Shown here piece by piece: positions 1-6,494 of a stretch of 7,367 nucleotides of DNA. Each line of letters opens with the position of its first letter. The stretch's first letter is position 1. Under the pieces are notes generated by a model. It worked only from the letters and a program-made list of their open reading frames with translations. It did no database searches and was not told the DNA's origin. The stretch lies in assembly GCA_900556715.1 (NCBI GenBank), contig USPM01000036.1, forward strand, positions 1 to 7,367, in the 5' to 3' direction. The translations under genes and the position numbers were made by a program. Source of the DNA: an uncultured Megamonas sp. GTDB lineage: Bacteria > Bacillota_C > Negativicutes > Selenomonadales > Selenomonadaceae.

Positions 1-51
1 GCTGTGAAACAATACTTTCGGACAGGAGTTCGATTCTCCTCATCTCCACCA
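1..51 (+). ncRNA. ssrA: tmRNA (ssrA), 3' end, partial
   Basis: This is the 3' end of transfer-messenger RNA, which rescues stalled ribosomes by acting as an alanine tRNA and then as a template for a degradation tag. The T arm is a 5-bp stem (24-28 with 36-40) closing a 7-base TTCGATT loop. It is followed by seven acceptor bases (CATCTCC, 41-47), discriminator A48 and an encoded CCA (49-51). T45 would sit at tRNA position 70, as expected for the G3-U70 alanine identity pair. The bases before the T arm (CTTTCGGAC, 15-23) match the conserved tmRNA junction. They do not form an anticodon arm, which argues against an ordinary tRNA-Ala. The tag reading frame and 5' half lie left of the window. Confidence 0.85.
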
Positions 52-76
52 AAATAAAAATCAATAAACTTTACAT

Positions 77-113
77 ATAAACCAGTATTATTTTTAATAC
101 TGGTTTATTTTTT
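77..113 (+). terminator. Rho-independent terminator of ssrA
   Basis: A 14-bp perfect stem (77-90 with 95-108) with a TTTT loop is followed on the plus strand by a T run (108-113). It starts 25 bases after the tmRNA CCA end. The minus-strand side has no comparable T run, so it serves ssrA. Confidence 0.85.
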
Positions 114-130
114 ATATCCATTAAATAATA

Positions 131-164
131 AAGACCGCAAATTTTTTAAATTATTTGCGGTCTT
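131..164 (-). terminator. Terminator of the EamA transporter gene
   Basis: A 12-bp perfect stem, AAGACCGCAAAT (131-142) with its complement (153-164), encloses a 10-base loop. On the minus strand it lies 27 bases past the EamA stop and is followed by an imperfect T-rich stretch (TATTATTTAA). The plus-strand side is also T-rich, so it may work in both directions between the converging ssrA and EamA units. Confidence 0.7.
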
Positions 165-191
165 CGTATTTTATTTAAAATCAATAATATT

Positions 192-1067
192 TTACTCATT
201 TCTAACTGTAACTAAAAATACACCTATAAAAATCAAAATACTTCCTATCCAAAAATTCAAAGTAATTTGTTCATCTAAAACTAACCAACCTAAAAAAGTC
301 CCTACTATTGGCTGAAAAAAGAAAAATAAACCACTAGCCCCTGCCTCCATAAGCAATAAGCCTTTATTCCAAAGTAAAAATGCACCTGCTGTAGATATCG
401 CTCCTAAATAAACTACAGAACCAATTGCTACTGGATTTAATATCTGGTCCCATGGCAGTAAATCTAATGTAGGTATATTAAGCGGTGCTAAACATACAAT
501 TCCTGTTATTACTGCATAAAAATTTATCAACAATGGCGGATATTTACTAGGTATTAATTTTAACATTACAGACATCAATGCCCATGTTAAAGCTGCTATA
601 GTCGAAAACATTACACCTAATTGTCTATCAAAATCCATGTTATCAATACCTGCAATCATGATAACACCGACAGTTGCTAAGATAATAGATAAAATTTTGC
701 GTAAAGTAATCTTTTCTTTTAATAACCACATAGCAAAAATCAACATAAATGCTGGAGTTGCTGAAGTAACAACCGAACCCATCTGTGCTGAAGAATACAT
801 CGTGCCATATTCTTGAGTAACAATAGAAATCGTATGTCCTATCACACCTATACTGATCAACAATAATATATCTTTTTTATCTATTTTTAAATTAATGCCT
901 TCATACACTACAACAATCAATAAAACAACAAAGGCAACTAAATAACGAAACCATACTAAAGGAATTGGCGGTATTATATCCACTACTAATTTTACAGCTA
1001 CAAACATACCGCCCCAAATACTAGCCGCTATAGTTAGAAAAATTCCTCCTAATACTTTATTTGACAT
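192..1067 (-). CDS. EamA/DMT-superfamily membrane transporter
   Basis: A 291-residue integral membrane protein of the drug/metabolite transporter superfamily, at the usual family length with about ten hydrophobic segments. Two EamA repeats are visible, roughly residues 8-140 and 151-287. The first opens with an AASIWGG segment (14-20). Each repeat ends in the typical Pro-containing helix followed by a short acidic turn: ATPAFMLIF...LLKEKIT (103-121) and FQPIVGTFLG...LVLDEQIT (251-269). Members export amino acids, metabolites or drugs from the cytoplasm, and the substrate cannot be read from sequence. The ATG start is supported by AAAGGAG (1073-1079) five bases upstream. It lies 90 bases after the glycoside hydrolase gene with a palindrome between them, so read-through from that unit or a separate promoter are both possible. 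No convincing promoter was found. Confidence 0.92.
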   Translation of the reverse strand: MSNKVLGGIFLTIAASIWGGMFVAVKLVVDIIPPIPLVWFRYLVAFVVLLIVVVYEGINLKIDKKDILLLISIGVIGHTISIVTQEYGTMYSSAQMGSVVTSATPAFMLIFAMWLLKEKITLRKILSIILATVGVIMIAGIDNMDFDRQLGVMFSTIAALTWALMSVMLKLIPSKYPPLLINFYAVITGIVCLAPLNIPTLDLLPWDQILNPVAIGSVVYLGAISTAGAFLLWNKGLLLMEAGASGLFFFFQPIVGTFLGWLVLDEQITLNFWIGSILIFIGVFLVTVRNE

Positions 1068-1119
1068 TTTTACTCCTTTATATTTTATATTTTTATTCTA
1101 AATATCGATAATTATGTAG

Positions 1120-1152
1120 CTATTTGTTTATGCATAATTCATAAACAAATAG
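1120..1152 (-). terminator. 13-bp inverted repeat after the GH18 gene, possible terminator
   Basis: CTATTTGTTTATG (1120-1132) is perfectly repeated in reverse complement at 1140-1152 around a 7-base loop. It begins 5 bases past the GH18 stop codon, as expected for a terminator of that minus-strand unit. However, the T run that should follow is on the plus-strand side (from 1153); on the minus strand the hairpin is followed by CTACATAATT. It may be a weak terminator, a 3'-end stabiliser, or an operator in the EamA leader, whose start codon is 52 bases downstream. Confidence 0.4.
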
Positions 1153-1157
1153 TTTTA

Positions 1158-2204
1158 TTATTTTTGCAGACGTTTATTTATCATCGGCCAAATATCCTTT
1201 GTCTCAAAACCTTTTCGCCATGATGCTACTCCTGCGAGTTTATATTTTTTAACCAAATCGACTTTTAATCGCAAAGAATTTACATCTTCTTTCCATACGC
1301 GATATATTTTGCCATTTTCACGATAAGCAAAATATATTTGACCTTCATTTTTGAGCCAAATAGGATACTTATCTTTTTCTTTCATCAATTTATTGGCTTC
1401 TTCCATAGTCAATTTTTTAGCCGATACATTGCCTTGATAATCTTCTTCCCATAAACGCATATATAAAGGAATACCTAAAATAATTTTCTCGGAAGGAACT
1501 TGCTCTACTAAATCCACGATTCCATTTTCTACCCAATTTAATGAAGCTACTGAACCAGATGTTTCTGATAATCTTCCATGTTCATCATATGCCATTAAAA
1601 TTAGATAATCTACACATTCTCCTAAGGCTTTTCGGTCGTAGCATTTAGACCAATTTTGCATCTCTGAGCTGACTGTTATGTCCATAGAAACTACAATATT
1701 ATCTTGATGTAAAGCCTCTGTCACCTCTTGCATGAACTGTGTCAATTTATCTTTATCTTCATCATAGATATTTTCTAAATCAAAATTATAACCTTCTATA
1801 TCATAGCGATGTGCATAAAATATCAATTGACGAATAATATAATCTTTTGCTTTCTCATCATTTAGCCATTTATGAGTCATTTCAGCATCAAAATTATTAT
1901 GAATTAACGGCCATATTTTATAACCTTTTGTTTTTATATCCCTTAAATAATTTATATTCGTCTTATTTTGAATATGTCCCTGATCACTATCAATGACGAA
2001 CCAAGACGGTGATACTACATTTACACCTTGTATTTTATCTATTTTTGATAAGTCATTATCTTCATCAATTACTGGTTGCCATACTAGATTTATTTTTTCT
2101 GATGACTCTTTAGATAAATTATCTATTTGTGAAGCAAAACACATAGATATCATCATCATATATATACCTAATGTAATATAGATAATTTTTTTATATGAAT
2201 GCAA
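1158..2204 (-). CDS. Secreted glycoside hydrolase family 18 protein (YdhD/SleL-like)
   Basis: A 348-residue exported protein with one GH18 (chitinase-like) barrel. Residues 1-24 form a signal peptide: basic KK, a hydrophobic core, then a likely signal peptidase I cut after CFA. There is no lipobox. INLVWQPV (38-45) and GVNVVSPSWF (60-69) are the opening strands. The catalytic strand EGYNFDLE (137-144) keeps D142 and the proton donor E144, with Asn in the middle position as is common in the cell-wall subgroup. LMAYDEH (203-209), GIPLY (244-248) and GVASWRKGFE (325-334) are the other family signatures. Members of this subgroup cleave N-acetylglucosaminyl bonds in peptidoglycan, often as spore cortex enzymes. 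Here there is no LysM domain, so wall turnover is an inference. The start is TTG: AAGGAG (2218-2223) lies 13 bases upstream and AAGGG lies closer, and later Met codons would destroy the signal peptide. It follows sdaAA by 30 bases with no terminator. Confidence 0.85.
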   Translation of the reverse strand: MHSYKKIIYITLGIYMMMISMCFASQIDNLSKESSEKINLVWQPVIDEDNDLSKIDKIQGVNVVSPSWFVIDSDQGHIQNKTNINYLRDIKTKGYKIWPLIHNNFDAEMTHKWLNDEKAKDYIIRQLIFYAHRYDIEGYNFDLENIYDEDKDKLTQFMQEVTEALHQDNIVVSMDITVSSEMQNWSKCYDRKALGECVDYLILMAYDEHGRLSETSGSVASLNWVENGIVDLVEQVPSEKIILGIPLYMRLWEEDYQGNVSAKKLTMEEANKLMKEKDKYPIWLKNEGQIYFAYRENGKIYRVWKEDVNSLRLKVDLVKKYKLAGVASWRKGFETKDIWPMINKRLQK

Positions 2205-2234
2205 CTGATTTTCCCTTCTCCTTGTATTAATTCA

Positions 2235-3104
2235 TTATTTGCTATAAATTTTTTCTTTTAATGATAAACCTGTAGGTGTTGTAGCTAAACCGCCAGTAGC
2301 TGTTTCACGTATACTCTCTGGCATAGATTTGCCAATTCGATACATAGCATCAATTACTTCATCTACTGGTATTACTGATTTTATTCCAGCAAGTGACATA
2401 TCTGCAGCTAAAATCGCCACTGTCGTTGCAAATCCATTGCGTTTTACACAAGGAACTTCTACAAGCCCTGCTACTGGATCACAAGCTAATCCTAATAAAT
2501 TTTTAATCGCTAAAGCTACACCATTGCCGATTTGCTCTGGCGAACCACCTGCAAGATAAACTAATGCTCCAGCTGCCATTCCTGCTGCTGAACCACATTC
2601 TGCTTGGCACCCACCTTGAGCCCCTGCAATCATTGCATTATTTTCAATGACCATACCAATACCAGTTGCCGTAAACAGTGCATTGCAAATTTGTTCATCA
2701 TCATAACCATAATGATTTTGAGCTGCAATCAACGCCCCTGGAACAATTCCACAAGAACCTGCCGTCGGACAAGCAGCTATTTTCCCCATAGAAGCGTTGG
2801 TCTCGGCTACCGCCACAGCATAAGAAGCTGCTTCTTTGACAAAATCTCCAGCAAAACTATTTTTAAAAGTAAATAATTTTTGAGCATCTCCACCTACCAT
2901 GCCACTGACAGATTTTTGCGTATTATTTATGCCATTTTCCGCTGACTCTTTCATGACCTGCCAAATAGTCTGCATATTTTCTTTAATATAAATCACAGAT
3001 TTAAAACTGTGCGTAGCTTCATATTCTACAATGATATCATCTATTGTTCGCTCTTGAGCATTTGCCATATCTATCAAATCTTGTATACAAGAAAAATTTA
3101 TCAC
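2235..3104 (-). CDS. sdaAA: L-serine dehydratase, iron-sulfur-dependent, alpha subunit
   Basis: Catalytic alpha chain of the two-subunit L-serine ammonia-lyase, which converts L-serine to pyruvate and ammonia in the cytoplasm with a [4Fe-4S] cluster. At 289 residues it has the usual length for the split form. Signatures are KIAACPTAGSCGIVPG (108-123), GGCQAECGSAAGMAAGA (164-180) and CDPVAGLVEVPC (208-219). C166, C208 and C219 fit the three cluster ligands of the family. The start is GTG, set by GAGGTGA just upstream; a nearby ATG (3116-3118) runs into a stop two codons later. It lies 17 bases after sdaAB, in the usual beta-then-alpha order. In an amino-acid fermenter it would feed pyruvate metabolism and detoxify serine. 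The cluster makes such enzymes oxygen-sensitive, fitting an anaerobe. Confidence 0.96.
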   Translation of the reverse strand: MINFSCIQDLIDMANAQERTIDDIIVEYEATHSFKSVIYIKENMQTIWQVMKESAENGINNTQKSVSGMVGGDAQKLFTFKNSFAGDFVKEAASYAVAVAETNASMGKIAACPTAGSCGIVPGALIAAQNHYGYDDEQICNALFTATGIGMVIENNAMIAGAQGGCQAECGSAAGMAAGALVYLAGGSPEQIGNGVALAIKNLLGLACDPVAGLVEVPCVKRNGFATTVAILAADMSLAGIKSVIPVDEVIDAMYRIGKSMPESIRETATGGLATTPTGLSLKEKIYSK

Positions 3105-3121
3105 TAAATCACCTCATTAAA

Positions 3122-3784
3122 TTAAATTGCATCAATTCTCAATACTTTTTTTACACCAATAACTTTACTACAAGCTTTTACTGCTTCATCAGAAATTGTA
3201 TCATCCACTTCAATATTCATCAAAGCTTCTGCACCTCTTTCACTTCTCGATACTTTCATATAAGCAATATTTATATTATATCGAGCTAAAGCCGCTGTAA
3301 CACCATTTACCACACCTGGCATATCTTGATGCACAATAATTACCGATGGATACTTTCCACTCAATTGCACTTCATAATTATCTATAGCTGAAATAATGAT
3401 ATTTCCACCACCAATAGAAGCACCTGTTACTTGTACTTTTCGATTTGATACACCTGTTAATTCTATAATAGCAGTATTTGGATGAGCATCTTCTAACTCT
3501 ACTGTACCAAAAGCAAATTCTATATTTTTTTCTTTTGCTATCTCTAAAGAATTACGAATTCTTTCATCATCTGGTTTAAAACCCATAATTCCAGCAATCA
3601 ACGCTCTATCTGTACCATGTCCTTTATAAGTCTGTGCAAATGAACCATATAATTTTATATTTATAGCTTTTACTTCTTCACCTAAAATAGCTCTTGCCAT
3701 CAATCCTAGTCGCACTGCTCCTGCTGTATGAGAACTTGATGGACCTATCATTATTGGTCCAATGATGTCAAATGCACTTCGCAT
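3122..3784 (-). CDS. sdaAB: L-serine dehydratase, iron-sulfur-dependent, beta subunit
   Basis: Partner chain of SdaAA, 220 residues. The N-terminal serine dehydratase beta domain carries IGPSSSHTAGAVRLG (13-27), HGTDRAL (56-62), HPNTAIIEL (101-109) and the glycine-rich GASIGGG (121-127). An ACT domain follows (about 146-218, starting PSVIIVHQDMPGVVNGV), the usual small-molecule regulatory module of this subunit. The ATG start has GGAGG (3792-3796) seven bases upstream. It is preceded by the DUF697-like gene with a 39-base gap and no hairpin, so both are probably on one transcript. Intact and full length; no missing motif seen. Confidence 0.96.
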   Translation of the reverse strand: MRSAFDIIGPIMIGPSSSHTAGAVRLGLMARAILGEEVKAINIKLYGSFAQTYKGHGTDRALIAGIMGFKPDDERIRNSLEIAKEKNIEFAFGTVELEDAHPNTAIIELTGVSNRKVQVTGASIGGGNIIISAIDNYEVQLSGKYPSVIIVHQDMPGVVNGVTAALARYNINIAYMKVSRSERGAEALMNIEVDDTISDEAVKACSKVIGVKKVLRIDAI

Positions 3785-3823
3785 TATATTTCCTCCAATA
3801 TCCTGTAATATTTAGCCTTTAAT

Positions 3824-4324
3824 TTAAAATTTAAATTTTTTATCTTCATCTCCTAGTGGTTTATCTTTATCTGGGTTATTTTTTAAACTAGGTATGATAT
3901 TTTTTACATCTTCTTTTGCTTTATTAAAAATTTCTTTATATTTATCCGCATATTCATTAATGTCTGGCATATCATCCTTTATCCATGCATTAGCAGCTTT
4001 TCCTACGGCATAAGTTACTCCCATACCAATAGGAATTTGCAATGGTGGAAATGGTATCAAGGTTGCTAAACTTTGACCTACAAATGTACCACCTAATGCT
4101 CCAACAAAAGCACAACTAGCTGTCTCATCAAATTTTTTATCATATACACCAGCTATGCGTTTTATCAAATAAATTTCATTAGCAGCCAGTGCAATCTGTC
4201 CAAGTATAGGTGCTACGACAATTACACCAGCTCTAGCAGCAGCCCAACGGCACAAAGACTCAACTTCTTGTTCTATTTCCTCTTCTGATTTTATTACCTT
4301 CATTAAATCTAAATCTTCGTTCAT
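3824..4324 (-). CDS. Small hydrophobic protein, DUF697-like
   Basis: A 166-residue protein that I recognise only loosely. It has an acidic N-terminus (1-24, rich in E and D). A long alanine- and glycine-rich hydrophobic part follows (about 26-117) with the pattern AAARAGVIVVAPILGQIALA...IYLIKRIAGVYDKKFDE (28-67), GALGGTFVGQS (75-85) and PFPPLQIPIGMG (91-102). A charged lysine- and aspartate-rich tail (118-166) ends it. The 'hydrophobic, then I-x-R-I-A-x-x-Y, then glycine-rich' order resembles the DUF697/YcjF membrane-associated family, whose function is poorly known. It lacks any GTPase domain. I chose the ATG at 4322-4324 because AAAGGGAG lies 8 bases upstream; an upstream GTG (4331-4333) falls at the edge of that site. 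It is the first gene of the probable unit with sdaAB, sdaAA and GH18. No signal peptide was seen. The family match is uncertain; the gene itself is well supported. Confidence 0.7.
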   Translation of the reverse strand: MNEDLDLMKVIKSEEEIEQEVESLCRWAAARAGVIVVAPILGQIALAANEIYLIKRIAGVYDKKFDETASCAFVGALGGTFVGQSLATLIPFPPLQIPIGMGVTYAVGKAANAWIKDDMPDINEYADKYKEIFNKAKEDVKNIIPSLKNNPDKDKPLGDEDKKFKF

Positions 4325-4332
4325 CAAAAACA

Positions 4333-4340
4333 CTCCCTTT
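4333..4340 (-). promoter_or_regulatory. Ribosome site fixing the DUF697-like start
   Basis: AAAGGGAG on the minus strand lies 8 bases before the ATG at 4324. The in-frame GTG at 4331-4333 shares a base with the site, so it cannot be the start served by it. Confidence 0.7.
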
Positions 4341-4354
4341 ATAAAAATTTTTAG

Positions 4355-4384
4355 ATTAAATTATTTATATATAATTAAATTCAA
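4355..4384 (-). promoter_or_regulatory. Candidate promoter of the DUF697-sdaAB-sdaAA unit
   Basis: On the minus strand, TTGAAT (4379-4384) and TTTAAT (4355-4360) are 18 bases apart and resemble -35 and -10 boxes (4/6 and 5/6 matches to consensus). Transcription would start near 4348, about 24 bases before the start codon. The region is very AT-rich, so chance matches are likely. Confidence 0.4.
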
Positions 4385-4430
4385 CTAAACTTCATTATTT
4401 CTCATCTTTAATTAAAACAGAAAACAAGAA

Positions 4431-4471
4431 AAAGCTCAACTATCTATAATTATTTTAGATAATTGAGCTTT
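4431..4471 (-). terminator. Terminator of the hemolysin III-family gene
   Basis: A 16-bp stem (4431-4446 with 4456-4471) has a 9-base loop and one non-Watson-Crick position, 4440/4462. On the minus-strand RNA that position is a G-U pair; on the plus strand it is a C/A mismatch. On the minus strand the stem is followed by TTTTCTTGTTTT. Pairing and T run both say it serves the minus-strand gene ending at 4490. It also insulates the downstream serine dehydratase unit. Confidence 0.85.
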
Positions 4472-4489
4472 AAATTTTCTAAAAAATAT

Positions 4490-5155
4490 TTAATTTATAC
4501 TAAGTGGCAATACATAATAATAAATAGTAATAAAATGAGCTGCACTACCCAAAATTACAAATATATGCCAGATAACATGATTATATGGTATTTTACGCAC
4601 TAAATAAAAAATTGCTCCAATGCTATATAAAACACCGCCAGCTACAAGCCACCAAATAGCTTCTACAGATAAAGTATCAAGTAGTGGATTTACAATTGTA
4701 ACAGCAAGCCAGCCCATGACTAAATAACAGATAGTACCAACCACACGAAAACGATTGTAAAAGAAAATCTGAAAAACTATTCCAGCCAAAGCCAATCCCC
4801 AAGCTACGCCAAATACAGCCCAGCCCAAAGTACCATATAGAGCTATCAAGGCAAATGGCGTATAGTTACCCGCAATCAGTAAATATATTGCTGAATGGTC
4901 TATACATTTAAATATTGATTGTACTTTTTGACTACAAAAACTAAAACTATGATATAAAGTTGAAGCTAAATATAATAATATCATAGAAACACCATATACT
5001 ATTATACTTGTTAAATGTAAAATTCCCTTATCATAGCCATAATAAAGCATGGCAATTAAACCCATAACAGCTAGTAGCGTTCCTACACCATGTGTAACGG
5101 CATTTAAAATTTCTTCTATTTTTTTCGTAGACTTATATACATATTCCGTGCTCAT
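4490..5155 (-). CDS. Hemolysin III / PAQR-family membrane protein
   Basis: A 221-residue protein with seven predicted membrane segments, of the bacterial hemolysin III (YqfA/TrhA-like) branch of the PAQR family. Signatures in order: EEILNAVTHGVG (14-25), STLYHSF (65-71), DHSAIYLLIAGNYTPF (86-101) and HVIWHIFVILGSAAHF (193-208). H69 together with H193 and H197 of the HxxxH motif match the three zinc-binding histidines known in the PAQR family, and D86 is the conserved acidic partner. The name comes from a Bacillus cereus protein; haemolysis should not be assumed, and homologues have been linked to membrane-lipid balance. I moved the start from a GTG at 5174-5176, which has no ribosome site, to the ATG at 5153-5155. 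AGAAGG lies 8 bases upstream of that ATG. It has its own promoter and terminator, so it is monocistronic. Confidence 0.93.
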   Translation of the reverse strand: MSTEYVYKSTKKIEEILNAVTHGVGTLLAVMGLIAMLYYGYDKGILHLTSIIVYGVSMILLYLASTLYHSFSFCSQKVQSIFKCIDHSAIYLLIAGNYTPFALIALYGTLGWAVFGVAWGLALAGIVFQIFFYNRFRVVGTICYLVMGWLAVTIVNPLLDTLSVEAIWWLVAGGVLYSIGAIFYLVRKIPYNHVIWHIFVILGSAAHFITIYYYVLPLSIN

Positions 5156-5163
5156 TTTTGTCG

Positions 5164-5169
5164 CCTTCT
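5164..5169 (-). promoter_or_regulatory. Ribosome site fixing the hemolysin III-family start
   Basis: AGAAGG on the minus strand, 8 bases before the ATG at 5155. The more upstream in-frame GTG (5174-5176) is preceded only by AT-rich sequence. Confidence 0.6.
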
Positions 5170-5203
5170 TTCTCACAAGCTTTAAATCTTTTTAACATCA
5201 ACA

Positions 5204-5212
5204 ATTATATCA
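5204..5212 (-). promoter_or_regulatory. Extended -10 promoter of the hemolysin III-family gene
   Basis: The minus strand reads TGATATAAT, a perfect TGnTATAAT extended -10 box. No good -35 is seen 16-18 bases upstream, which extended -10 promoters tolerate. Transcription would start near 5197, giving a leader of about 40 bases. Confidence 0.6.
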
Positions 5213-5269
5213 CAATAAAAAATTATTAATAGATAGTATTTACATATTAAATTAATAGGTTTTAATTTT

Positions 5270-5332
5270 AAAATAAAAAAATGCTGATTAAGTCAATCAA
5301 TATCAATACTCCTGTTAAAATCATTGACCTTA
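5270..5332 (-). terminator. Candidate weak terminator of the phytase gene
   Basis: On the minus strand a 5-bp hairpin TGATT-GACTT-AATCA (5285-5299) is followed two bases later by ATTTTTTTATTTT. A wider stem, TAAGGTCAAT with ATTGACTTA (5323-5332 with 5289-5297, one bulge), can form instead. Both are weak, and they lie 73-120 bases past the phytase stop. It is the only T-run hairpin between the phytase and hemolysin III-family genes, so termination here is plausible but not strong. Confidence 0.35.
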
Positions 5333-5404
5333 TAAAAATTTATTATCTATTTTTCTTGATCAAAAGTTTTTCTAAATACATATTTAAAATACATTTTATC
5401 CTAT

Positions 5405-6442
5405 TTATAAGCTATGATTTTTTAACCAATCTGACCATAAAACTTTAAACCCATTTTGATGATTTTCTTGTACATATTGATAAAATACTTTTATCATTTT
5501 AGCTTTTTGATTATAATAAGGAGCTTTCCAATTACTGCTTGTAGAAACATCTTCTGTATATGCTACATAATTTCCACCTAATAACAATTGACGATATAAT
5601 ATATCTTTCAATGGTACTTGTGGATTTTTCATCATATCATACATAGCTAAAAAAGTTGTTGTTCTGCCCTTGCCAGCTTCACAATGGAAATGTAACCATG
5701 CATCTTCAGGTAAAGATTTATAAAGTTTAATAAATTCATCTATATTTTCTGGACTAGGCCAAACATGATCTGTTGCTGTTATACGTACATAATGTAAATT
5801 ATTCTTTTCCACTAACTTTTTTTCAGTTCCTACTGATTTTATTAAAGAAGTATCCACTTCATCAGCATTTTTATTATCATCTAAAGTAGCTCTTTCTGTA
5901 TATTTATCTAAATTAGCTTTTAATAATTTAGGTTCTAAACGAATAATTTCTTTTCTTGATTTATCTATATTTGCCCAATCTCTTTCACCATACCAACTGA
6001 CAGCATCTTCATTAAAAAATCCATGATTTTCTTGTCTTAAATCTACAATATAAATATCTTTATCTGTCTTTTGACGCAAATTTTTTACCAATGTCGCAAA
6101 TTGATTTATGGAGAATTGTGCACTTCCTGAAGCATGCAATTTGTCTAAGCCCTCTCTTGTTGGCACATAATTAATATCAATTCCATACTTATCACTTGCC
6201 TTTTTAAAACCATCTTCAGAAGTGCGGAAACTCCTTGGCAATTTATCATCATCTTTTGCATCAATACGCCAAATATAGCCTTTATATTCATTAACATTTT
6301 GAATATCGCCTATATTCGTCTGCCCAGTAGCTACCACTTTTGTATCAGCTACTTGTTCTTGAGCATTTACTACTTGCTCTGTTGCTGTAAATTGAATAAC
6401 ACACATTGAACTTAAAATTAAACTTAAATATTTTAATTTCAT
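5405..6442 (-). CDS. Secreted PTP-like phytase (myo-inositol polyphosphate phosphatase)
   Basis: A cysteine phosphatase that removes phosphates from phytate, of the PhyA type first known from Selenomonas ruminantium; 345 residues, the usual length. Residues 1-27 are a signal peptide with a likely cut after VNA. The active-site loop is HCEAGKGRT (253-261), with nucleophile C254 and phosphate-binding R260. The general acid is D225 in ATDHVWP, and the preceding residues (TREGLDKLHASGSAQF, SWYGERDWAN) also match PhyA well. DILYRQ (280-285) and FYQYVQEN (320-327) are further matches near the C-terminus. From memory, the S. ruminantium enzyme has Val where this one has K258. The ATG start is set by GAGGTGAT; the longer GTG start lies inside that site. 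It sits just downstream of pstB-phoU, fitting a phosphate-scavenging role. Export fits a diet-derived substrate outside the membrane. Confidence 0.95.
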   Translation of the reverse strand: MKLKYLSLILSSMCVIQFTATEQVVNAQEQVADTKVVATGQTNIGDIQNVNEYKGYIWRIDAKDDDKLPRSFRTSEDGFKKASDKYGIDINYVPTREGLDKLHASGSAQFSINQFATLVKNLRQKTDKDIYIVDLRQENHGFFNEDAVSWYGERDWANIDKSRKEIIRLEPKLLKANLDKYTERATLDDNKNADEVDTSLIKSVGTEKKLVEKNNLHYVRITATDHVWPSPENIDEFIKLYKSLPEDAWLHFHCEAGKGRTTTFLAMYDMMKNPQVPLKDILYRQLLLGGNYVAYTEDVSTSSNWKAPYYNQKAKMIKVFYQYVQENHQNGFKVLWSDWLKNHSL

Positions 6443-6446
6443 ATTT

Positions 6447-6454
6447 ATCACCTC
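6447..6454 (-). promoter_or_regulatory. Ribosome site fixing the phytase start
   Basis: GAGGTGAT on the minus strand matches the 16S rRNA 3' end over eight bases and lies 4 bases before the ATG at 6442. The in-frame GTG (6449-6451) is inside the site, so it is not the start. Confidence 0.8.
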
Positions 6455-6494
6455 AACTTAAGTTTATTCCTATATATTTATAAAGACAATAAAA

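Noticed and set aside
1..51. Ordinary tRNA-Ala 3' end
   Set aside because: The T arm and acceptor would fit, but bases 1-23 cannot form an anticodon arm and instead match the conserved tmRNA junction CTTTCGGAC.
137..144. GH18 protein suspected inactive because the DxxDxDxE motif reads EGYNFDLE (residue numbers of the GH18 protein)
   Set aside because: The essential D142 and E144 are present, and Asn at the middle position is normal in the cell-wall GH18 subgroup.
1..192. Integration site at the ssrA 3' end
   Set aside because: ssrA 3' ends are common attachment sites, but no integrase, phage gene or second copy of the ssrA end follows; the next gene is a plain EamA transporter.
1993..2181. 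Plus-strand 62-codon frame
   Set aside because: Antisense to the GH18 gene with no recognisable domain; the minus-strand protein is clearly real there.
2329..2876. Plus-strand frames of 76 and 90 codons
   Set aside because: Both lie opposite the well-conserved sdaAA gene and look like shadows of its codons.
3044..3289. Plus-strand 81-codon frame
   Set aside because: It spans the sdaAB-sdaAA junction on the opposite strand and is rich in F, Y, N and S as expected from chance reading of AT-rich DNA.
6461..6489. Alternative phytase promoter TTGTCT-17-TAAACT (minus strand)
   Set aside because: The boxes match consensus only 4/6 each, and transcription would begin at about 6454, on the ribosome site itself, leaving almost no leader.
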